Assembly: GCF_030272615.1 (NCBI RefSeq)
Contig: NC_081406.1
Span: forward strand, 248,677,218 to 248,741,217
Direction of reading: 5' to 3'
Origin: Cryptomeria japonica
Taxonomy: Eukaryota; Streptophyta; Pinopsida; Cupressales; Cupressaceae
DNA: 64,000 nt
Positions 56,370-64,000 of the stretch are shown here, in pieces. The stretch's first letter is position 1, and each line of letters starts with the position of its first letter. The position numbers and the translations under genes are program-made. A model generated the notes under the pieces. The model had not been told where the DNA came from. It saw nothing but the letters and a program-made list of their open reading frames with translations, and searched no databases.

Positions 56370-57795
56370 ATGATAATCATTGTCAATTACAACATGAGTA
56401 AACAAAACACAATATAAAAATATAAATTCCAAACATATCATATATGATAGATAAAAAATTTAATCCAATGTATAAGCTTGATGATTACTTGTATTATATT
56501 CTAATGCAGAGCATCATGAAAAACCAACCAAGAAACCCAAATCAACCATGGAATCCCAATCCTAGGGTGCTTAATAACCCAAAATAATCATCAATCTGCA
56601 ATATTGATATGTTTTAGGCATCTAACAAGATTAATATCAACCAACCAATCCAATATCAGATCTATCATATCATTTATAACCCTTTAAACATTATTCAAGA
56701 CCCAAACAATGCATTATGTTGTCCTAGTTAATGACAGTCTGATAGACTTGTACTTTGTTATTAATAACTTTCAAACTCAAAAATATTTTGAAGATAACTT
56801 CTGTGAGCCTATAGAAAACTAGGTTTCTAAAACCATATCCACAATTGAGAACAATCCAATGGTGGAGTTAAGAGTTATGGTCTCTGCACTGAGACCGTTT
56901 TGACTGTTACAAAAAAACAAGAAATCTGTATTCCCAGTCCACCTAGGGCATCAAATATCTCATAAAACACTTAACCAATCACATTGAAACTGAATTAATT
57001 TGAAATATAATTAAAACCTCTAGCAAAAACCAAAGTTACAATAATTTCCAATGGTGCAATCAAAAGATTTAGTGAAACTCTCTGCAAACCCCAATTTGGA
57101 GGGTTTTTTGACTGTTTTCACCAAAACTTGCATAACTTTCTTCAAAGTGATTGAAATTAAATGAAACCAAAGGGAAAACAAAGTTAACTCATGCCATTAT
57201 CATATACAATATATTTCCAATGGAGATAAATTATTTTTCATAAAGAAAAATGTGAATGAGCAGACTACAATACCCAAAAAACAATGTGGAGTGTGTAAAA
57301 AACTTCAAATGTTATTCATTTCCTTCCTCCAATCATACACACCCCCCATTGGATTCGACCAAATGATGGATTTTATAAACTCAACACATCCATATGGTAG
57401 TTACAACTTCCCAAGACCAATTGCATCCCTGGTTTGCAACTTTTTAGAACATGGTTTGTTGCTTGACAACACTTTACATCATTGACAACTTTCACATTTT
57501 AGAAAAAAATTGCCCTCTAAACTTCACTTAGACACTTTGAACACCTAATAATGGACTCAAAACAACGTTTTACATTATTGTTACCCTTTCATGGCTCTTT
57601 TACACAAGATTGACCTCCTTGACCATATTAGGACCCAAATACTCAACTTGACCAACTTGTTACAAATGAGTGACATTGCCTTACAAAATGACTCATCATG
57701 CCTTGAATTACATCCAAATGACCTTAAAGACAATCATAGACTCAAAAACTTATGAAATTAATCATGACATAACTGATGACAAGGTGCTCTTGCAC
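56370..57795 (-). repeat. Interruption in the transposase; LTR-like repeat, family P, copy 2
   Basis: About 1.4 kb of noncoding AT-rich sequence between two transposase exons. Read on the minus strand it starts with GGTGCAAGAGCACC (near 57804) and has diverged similarity to 49166-50600. Part of it (56370-56500) may be intron. CATAT occurs on both sides as a possible target duplication, unproven. Confidence 0.45.
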
Positions 57796-58014
57796 CATAT
57801 TCCAACTTCCATAAGCGAGGTGTCATTATTCATTGTTTTGATGTAGTCTCTTCTTTCCCATTAAAAAGATGTTTTTTAGTAGTTCGATACTTATGATTTT
57901 TGTGGAGGAAGTGCCTATACTCATCAAACACCTACTTTCCTAAACTTGTTGAATGATGAGATTTCATCTTTGGACCACAAACTAGACATGCAAATTTTCC
58001 ATTTGTTTGAAGAC
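57796..58014 (-). pseudogene. CACTA transposase, TNP2 middle exon
   Basis: Minus strand after the acceptor at 58015: LQTNGKFACLVCGPKMKSHH, EYRHFLHKNHKYRTTKKHLF, NGKEETTSK and TPRLWKLEYG. Fits TNP2 (aC..C....t...L....k..y..hR.fL...H.yR...~~fng..e), with both Cys of the CxxC pair present. Confidence 0.8.
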
Positions 58015-58152
58015 CTATAAGATCATATTTAATTGGATTAAATATGTCAATTATTATAATTATATATAATGAATATATTAATTAAAATACAAGCATGATA
58101 TCTACTTCATAAAATTAAATATCGTTAAAGTGTAGTCGAATGTTATAACACA
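58015..58152 (-). other. Intron in CACTA transposase
   Basis: Minus-strand GT...TTATAG; removing it joins THFCG to LQTNGKFAC, as expected for the family. About 138 bp, AT-rich. The exact donor base is uncertain by 1-2 positions. Confidence 0.6.
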
Positions 58153-59542
58153 CCACAAAAATGTGTTAGCCCTGGGGCATCATGAATTGTCCATACAAGC
58201 ATTGCATGAAATTGAAATTGTCTTTGTCTTAATGGTCTAGAGACGTCATACATAATGACGCCATTCCATAACTTTAGTAACTCATCGATAAGAGGCTCAA
58301 TACATATGTTCATATCTTTAACTTGGTACTTACCTAGTTGAATGAACATAAACATTACATAATTATTATAACCATTTTACTGCAATATATATAAATTAAT
58401 GTACATGACTATTAAATTAAAAAAATATGTCATTATGCAACAAATAAGACAAATGAGATGCTACTACGTTAAATAAAATTGAAGTAAACAAATACCTAGA
58501 ACAATCATTGCCAACATTATGTGCTCCCTCTTTATTGGTATCCATGGAGGAATTTTATTGTTGATAACTAAAATAGGCCACATTGAGTAAATGGATCTTA
58601 GCTCTCCAAATGGATTGACACCATCCACTGCTAATGAATGCTTGAGATTACGAGGCTCTTCTGTAAAGTGGGGTGATTTTTCCTCCATGTCCCTAAATGC
58701 AGAACCATCCACAGGTATTCGAAGAATGTCATCTCCACTTCTATTTCATGCATGGTAATCCATAAATTGTGCTAAGCTTTCACACCTAAATAATTGTTGC
58801 ATACATGGAATAATAGAAATATAACAAAGAACCTTGTGAGGCACCATTTTGTTAGTTGATATGTTCGATATCTACTGATATGAAATTCTGGGTATTCTAT
58901 TGCAAATTCATGTTGTTTATGATATATAATATGATCATTAGGACATGCATCTATTGTTTGATACTCCATTTCAATATATTTCATAATGGAAGATAAATCT
59001 TGGTATGAGCAAGGTAAAATATTTGATTGTGGTAACAAAAGTTCACCTATCAATCTAAAACAAAAAATTATTTTGTTAATATAAAGAATATTAATCGTAC
59101 ACATTTCATCCTTTATTTACTAGTGATGAACTAACAACAACAATAAATGAAAAAAGATGACATGTATGACATACCTTAACATCTGTGAGATTACTATATT
59201 TGATAAACCATTCATAACCTTCAAGTTCACCAGCAACAGTATAACAAAGAGAAACATTGTTTGGGAGCCTTCATAAAGGGGCTCGTATGCCTTCTCAAGT
59301 ATAGGTAAATCATGAACATCAGCAAAATCATCTTGATCATCATGATCAGTTGCACCACTATATGTGTCATGGATCAATGTATTTATACCATCATCTTCAA
59401 CTATGTTATCTAGTACATGATCATCTTCTTCCATAGGATCATTAACTTCATCTTCAATATTCATAGCTCCATGTTCCTTTTCTTGCAAAACCACTTTCTC
59501 CAAGTCGTGATAATCCATATCATGTGCCCTAGGGTGCCCCAA
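58153..59542 (-). pseudogene. CACTA transposase, TNP2 core exons
   Basis: TNP2 transposase core for CACTA transposition. Order on the minus strand: acidic linker (59542-59350), YEPLYEG and LKVMNGLSNIVISQML; an intron near 59100-59060; LLLPQSNILPCSYQDLSSIM, YQTIDACPNDHIIYHKQHEF, FHISRYRTYQLTK; a frameshift near 58850; PVDGSAFRDMEEKSPHFTEE, PRNLKHSLAVDGVNPFGELR, SIYSMWPILVINNKIPPWIP; an intron 58334-58495 (TCTAG/GTATT to CAACTAG); then VKDMNICIEPLIDELLKLWN and FHAMLVWTIHDAPG. The DGVNPFG and IDEL boxes with their conserved acidic residues are present. Confidence 0.85.
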
Positions 59543-59544
59543 CT

Positions 59545-59895
59545 TTATAATAATGATCGAAACAAATAAACCATGATCATGATCAAGTGATTATATATAT
59601 ATATATATATATATACATATATATATACTATTAAAATGATATAAACATTTACAAATTCAATCAATATAAAGACATATAATGAACAACTTACCAATGGACA
59701 ATAATCATGCCCTCCTTCAACGTGACCATGTTGCCTACAATGTTTCTCAGCTGTTGTGATTAAAAGTCTTCTCGTCTTTAAGCCCTTGCAATGATTGCAA
59801 GGACAATAACATTTTCCATCACCCTTTCTTTTCAATCTAGCCCACAAACTAACAATTGTCTCTTCATTTTGTTCTAGAATAATACTATCTAACAT
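59545..59895 (-). pseudogene. CACTA transposase N-terminal (Transpos_assoc-like) exon
   Basis: Minus strand: CYCPCNHCKGLKTRRLLITT, AEKHCRQHGHVEGGHDYCPL. The CPC..C with a downstream C..H..H pattern fits the N-terminal transposase-associated domain of plant En/Spm elements. Begins MLDSIILEQNEETIVSLWAR. The 3' part of the open frame runs into a (TA)n repeat and is probably intron. Confidence 0.75.
59588..59629. repeat. (TA)n microsatellite
   Basis: About 40 bases of alternating T and A with one C interruption. Confidence 0.9.
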
Positions 59896-60326
59896 GATTT
59901 TTATTTACCAAGCTTGAATATTTAGATTTTCAAAAAATATCAAACTCACACTCCAATAATTTTTAATCATAGACAGGTAACAAAATCTAATAATTTTAAT
60001 ATTTTGCACCAAAAAAATTTGGCTTGTAACAAACCATCGTAAGTATAGCAAAAAAAATTGGCCTGGAACCCCGACGAACGCTAACCATATACTCGTTGAC
60101 CCACAAATTAAGGTGGCGCTAACTATTTACTCGTCGGCCCATAAATTTAAGTGTACATCAAAATAGTGACGAAAATCAAGGAGCATCAAAATTTTGACGA
60201 ATGTCGAGAAGAAATTTTTAAAAAAATGAAAATTTCACATTAAATGAATAGGTACCTGATGATATAATTAATTATTGGACTTTCATCGAAACATTTCATT
60301 GAATTTCACTATCAAATGAGTTAGTG
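59896..60326. other. Right terminal and subterminal region of CACTA
   Basis: Noncoding, with CG-containing motifs similar to the left end (cccgacgaacgctaacc, tactcgtcggccc, gacgaatgtcgag). Ends GAGTTAGTG at 60326, the complement of CACTAACTC. Confidence 0.65.
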
Positions 60327-61370
60327 ATTGTAATCACGAGCAACTCCTTCACAACCTGTCAGCCCATGATTTCCTTTGCCACCCTACCAACATTAATTAT
60401 CCTTAATAGAGGTATGAATACGATGAGCAACTAGAATAGTAGGTGAATCTTTGTCTCTGAAAATACGGTTATTCCTTTCCTTCCAAATGCCCCAAGCAAC
60501 ATGTGGGAGCATAAAATCTCATAAAATTGTGAGAGAATGGTTATTCAAAGGGCAGGACCATTAGGACCAACAATCCAACAAATTGTAGGGGAAACACCAA
60601 CTAACACCCCAAAGATCAAATAAGTGAGCCCAAATCTCCTGGACAAAGAAACAATGCAATAACAAATGGGTGGCATCTTCCGCAGCTTCCTTGCAAAGAA
60701 AACACTAGTTAGGCAAAGACATCTATCTTCTACACAGATTATCAATAGAAATCACTTTATTCTGCATAAAGAGCTAGAAAAAAATGTTAATTTTAGGGAT
60801 TAAAAGTTTGTTCCAGAGAGAAGACCAAAAAGGGGTCAGAGCAAAGGATCTGGAAAGAAAAGAAAAATCCTAGGAGACAAAAAAACCTCCCGAAGAAGAG
60901 CCCACCCAAACCAGGGAATCCTTAGCAGGAAAGGAAGGAATGTGAACATTCAAGAGCCACTTCTGGAGAGGAAGAAGCATTGGATCCAATCTAGATAGCT
61001 CAATCTACTTGCCATTCTAGATATAATCAACAACCTAGTGGCCAACCTGATCTTTACACTTCTCCATAACATGAGCTGCCCAACTGCAGTCCCTTAAAGG
61101 ACAATCACCAACCCACTAGTCTTCCCAAAATTGAATGTTTTGATCATTGCCAAGGCACCACATAGATCCTTTAAAAATTAAGGATCTAGTATTGAGAATA
61201 TTCATCCAAAGGATAGAAGTATTTTGGGGAAGACACATGCCTTCTAGAATGTCTTGAGGAGAATGACCAGAACAAAGGTACTTGTTGTGGATGATTGAAG
61301 TCCATTCATTAGACTCCTTAAGAACTCTCCACAACTATTTAGCTAGCAAGGCAACATTGAAATCACGGAT
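60327..61370 (-). pseudogene. LINE ORF2 C-terminal part: zinc finger and start of RNase H
   Basis: Minus strand from about 61334: MWRVLKESNEWTSIIHNKYL and IFKGSMWCLGNDQNIQFWED, then FWSSLWNKLLIPKINIFFQL, CFLCKEAAEDATHLLLHCFF (zf-RVT region, about 60660-60720) and VAWGIWKERNNRIFRDKD. At 60385-60327 KGNHGLTGCEGVARDYN is the first strand of RNase H (..DGAsKGNPGlaG.G.v.rD..G). The CACTA end follows immediately. Confidence 0.78.
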
Positions 61371-62730
61371 ATGTCTGATGGAAATACGACCAAGCTTCTT
61401 TGGAAGGAAAACCTAATCCCAAGAAACAAGATGAAGGCAACTTTTAGAATCAGTACTTATCCACAAAAAATTCTTCTAGATTTTCTCCATTCGGTCAGTG
61501 AATCTGGCAGGGGTTTAAAAAAGGCTCATGGCATAAATCGAGAGATTTTGCAAAGAAGCTTTAATCAATTGGAGCTTACAAGCTTGGCTCAGTAGAGAGC
61601 CCTTCCAACTAGGAATTTTTTTATGGAAATGATCAATCATATTAGACCAAAAAACATCTGAAGTAGCACCCAAGCAGAGAGGGGGCCCCAAATAAGTATC
61701 TAGGAGAGTGGCCAGCTTCCACCCCACAGTATCAACAATCTATATCTGTCTGTGATTAGGAGTATTCAAGAAGAAGAACTTTTGGGGACACTAATCCTCT
61801 GACCGAAGTCATTTTCATAAAGAGAGAGGAGCCTCTTCAAGGATTTAGCCTCTGAAACCAAGGTTTCCCCCATCAACAAAGTATCAGCCACAAACTATTT
61901 GTGAGAGCATACCTATGATTATGAAGAAGGTTAGAGACCTTTGAGCCTACCAATCCTGACTTCTCTATGAAAGATCTTACTAAGCGCTTTCCCATAATGA
62001 TGAACAAAAATGGCAAAATGGGATCCCCTTGTTTGAAACCTCTAGAGACCGAGAAAAAACCAAAAGGAGAGCCATTCATCAGCACCAAAAATTTAGGAGT
62101 AGAGATACATTGATTAATCAATTGAATGAAATAGTCACCAAAACCAAAGTCATGAAGAATCTTGATCAAAAATGTCTAGTCCACCCTATTATAGGCCTTT
62201 AGAAAATCTAATTTCAAAAAAAAACCAAGTTTTTTGTTGATAGAGAGGGAATGGATATTTTTATGGACTAAAACAATGGAATCCAAAATTTGATTCCCTG
62301 ACACAAAACCATTTTGTTACTTCGAAATCAGAAGAGGAAGAAAATTCTTTAGTCTGAGAACCGAAATCTTGGAAACAATCTTATAGATAGAATTAAAAAG
62401 ACTGATAGGACTAAATTATTGAAAGCAACAAGCATCAGGTTTCTCAAGAATTAACACAATGAAAGTAGCATTGAGCTCTTGAAGGAGGGACCAAGACTCA
62501 AAGAATTCATGAGCAACCTTCACCACATCCTCCCCCACAATAGTCCAAAATTGTTGGAAGAATAAAATAGGAAACCCATCTGGACCCGAGACTTTATTCC
62601 CCTCGAAGGAGAAGACCATTGTCCTAGCCTCATCAATGGAGGGGATTCTAGATAACTCATTGTTCATGTCTTGAGAAATGGTAGCCTAGATTTCATTAAG
62701 GATCTCTTCCTAAGCCACCAAGTCAAGAGG
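61371..62730 (-). pseudogene. LINE reverse transcriptase
   Basis: Target-primed reverse transcriptase. Minus strand: IPSIDEARTMVFSFEGNKVS, GPDGFPILFFQQFWTIVGED (62640-62540), LNATFIVLILEKPDA, the KILHDFGFGDYFIQLINQCI region (62165), GSPFGFFSVSRGFKQGDPIL (62060; the RG..QGDP..P.LF box) and SKVSNLLHN. The catalytic FADD box, near 61880 in a shifted frame, reads FVAD after a stop, so one catalytic Asp is lost. Then TLLMGETLVSEAKSLKRLLS. Many stops. Confidence 0.82.
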
Positions 62731-63139
62731 ATCGTCGATAGACAAAAGGTCAGAGAATTATCGAACAACTGTAGAACACATCTCCTCTTTCTTATCATTC
62801 CATTGATTATTGATAGAGATCCTCTTTATTTTATTTGAAGCTCTATGCTTGAGAGTGGTCATATAGAAAAATTTAGTATTTCTATCACCATTATTAAGCC
62901 AAATGAATTTGGATCTTTGTTTCCAATGCTCCTCCTATTTAGAGATAATAGCGTGCAATTTGGAAATGAGTTCTACTTCTTTGTCCATAATATTAGGGCA
63001 ATACCCTTGAGTTTGAATTTGTTGCTGAATAGTATCAAGCTCCCTTTTCAAAGAATCTTTCAATTGGAATATTTTGCCAAATGAGGACTTGTTCCATTTC
63101 TAGATATTAACTTTAACATTATCCAAATTCTTAGCAACT
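62731..63139 (-). other. LINE ORF2 linker between endonuclease and RT
   Basis: Minus-strand coding remnant in several frames with stops; it matches the usual spacer between EN and RT in length. The plus-strand 79-codon frame here is a shadow. Confidence 0.5.
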
Positions 63140-63972
63140 CTCTACATAGCAGTTCCATGGATATTAATATCCCACCATTCAGAAATCTTATCATAAAAAT
63201 CAGGATTATGGGTCCACATTTTTTCAAATCTAAAAGGAAATGTCATTCTCCTACTAAGGAAATAAATACACAAAGCAATAGGGAAATGACCAGAACCAAT
63301 CCTAGACATGGAAGTTAAATTACAAGAAAAATCCATCAGCTAATCAGGGGAGATGAGACCCCTACCAAGTCTAACTTGGATGAGATCCGAACCACTATGC
63401 CTGTTGGACCATGTGAAATTGGAACCACTAAGCTCTAGGTACAACAACCCCATAGCATTAATGAGATCTAAAATATCTTGCTTACTTTCTTCAGAGATCA
63501 CCCCCCCCCACCCCTTTCTTTTCTAGATTTGATATGGGGCAGTTAAAATCACCCATCAAAATCCATTTCTCATTATAGAAAAGTTGTCTAGAGCTGATCA
63601 AAGAATTCCAAATAATCTTCCTAAAATTCCTATTGTTAGGAGCATAAATATTGGAGATAATACAAGATGACCCATCGAAAAGATTGGTGATTCTAGTAGC
63701 AATATGATTCAGACTGGAAACAATAGCTAACCCTTGAATAATCCTTGGACTCCAAAAAGTAGGAATTCCTCCTGATGCAACATCTGTATCAAAACAGTGA
63801 ACACTGCAATCCTTGAAGACAACCAACTTCATCTTTAAAAAAAATTCAAATATAATTTTTGTTTCCTAGATAAGGCAAACTTTCAGTCTATAATCTCAAA
63901 TCAAATTTGATAGGAGATCATGCTTATGGGGGTGATTCAATTACCTTATATATTCCACAAAATGATCTTCAT
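63140..63972 (-). pseudogene. LINE apurinic-like endonuclease (N-terminus of ORF2)
   Basis: Endonuclease that nicks target DNA. Starts MKIILWNIR at 63972, the standard N-terminal motif, with a stop in place of the next Gly. After a frameshift it continues CFDTDVASGGIPTFWSPR, IISNIYAPNNRNFRKIIWNS and EKWILMGDFNCPIS (GDFN with catalytic Asp and Asn, about 63560). Farther on, SRIGSGHFPIALCIY (63310-63265) covers the final S-D/G-H catalytic box with His kept. Confidence 0.82.
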
Positions 63973-64000
63973 TTAGAGTGACCAGGAGAGTCGATCCCCA

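Larger units (their letters stand above)
43227..60326 (-). mobile_element. CACTA (En/Spm) DNA transposon, 17.1 kb, inserted in LINE RNase H
   Basis: The left end on the plus strand is CACTACTATATTTGACTA; the right end on the minus strand is CACTAACTCATTTGATAG (11 of the first 15 bases alike). Flanked by the 3-bp duplication ATT (43224-43226 and 60327-60329), the length typical of CACTA elements. Removing it joins the LINE RNase H halves in frame. The transposase gene reads right to left. Further minus-strand coding segments (SET domain, second transposase-like segment, repeated exons) lie toward the left end. A Copia-3 fragment and at least one LTR-like repeat lie inside. Confidence 0.85.
42370..64000 (-). 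mobile_element. LINE (L1-type non-LTR retrotransposon), split by CACTA
   Basis: Minus-strand ORF2 runs from 63972 (endonuclease) through RT and zinc finger to the first part of RNase H at 60327. It is interrupted by the CACTA transposon and resumes at 43226 with the rest of RNase H and a coiled-coil tail to 42637. The 3' UTR probably ends near 42370. ORF1 and the 5' end lie to the right of the window. The left limit is approximate because no clear poly(A) or target duplication can be paired. Confidence 0.82.

Overview
The window is intergenic DNA from a large, repeat-rich plant nuclear genome. I see no intact host gene, rRNA, tRNA or CRISPR array. Every coding trace belongs to transposable elements: Ty3/gypsy and Ty1/copia LTR elements, a LINE, and a CACTA (En/Spm) DNA transposon. 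All are broken by stops and frameshifts. Low GC, kilobase-sized LTRs and old elements kept in long form would suit a gymnosperm, but the organism is an inference.

Left half (1-39255) is one nest. The host is an old copia element (Copia-0, + strand). Its 5' LTR is cut at 7868/7869 by a gypsy element (Gypsy-1, 1-7868, 5' end outside the window). Its gag is cut at 8730/8731 by a second copia of the same family (Copia-A, 8731-20920; target duplication gactt/gactc). The 3' LTR of Copia-A carries a pol-less LTR element (Nonaut-L, 13995-20695) with a long ORF of unknown function. The Copia-0 integrase is cut by a reversed solo LTR (22997-24358). Its RNase H is cut by a reversed, pol-less gypsy element (Gypsy-2, 26145-37427; two 1477-bp LTRs; target duplication gacat/aacat). 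Copia-0 then finishes with the end of RNase H, a polypurine tract and its 3' LTR (38034-39255).

Right half (about 42370-64000) is a second nest. A LINE on the minus strand (endonuclease, reverse transcriptase, zinc finger, RNase H) enters from the right edge. Its RNase H is split by a 17.1-kb CACTA transposon (43227-60326) flanked by the 3-bp duplication ATT (plus strand). The CACTA carries a TNP2-type transposase with recognisable introns (about 55165-59895), a decayed SET-domain coding segment (about 48360-49043), a second transposase-like segment, and a tandemly repeated exon-like unit of 163 bp (45734-46222). A truncated reversed copia (Copia-3, 51090-54393) lies inside it.

The elements are related in informative ways. 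Gypsy-2 has no pol but shares with Gypsy-1 the pre-protease protein module, the LTR terminus and polypurine tract, and a 22-base block 3' of the coding region. Nonaut-L shares primer-binding site, polypurine tract, 3' UTR and part of the LTR with the copia family. Both look like passengers of autonomous relatives. Gypsy-2 also holds an antisense fragment of a plant mobile domain.

Positions of LTR ends and target duplications were read directly. Domain limits are approximate, and family names rest on motif recognition without database searches.
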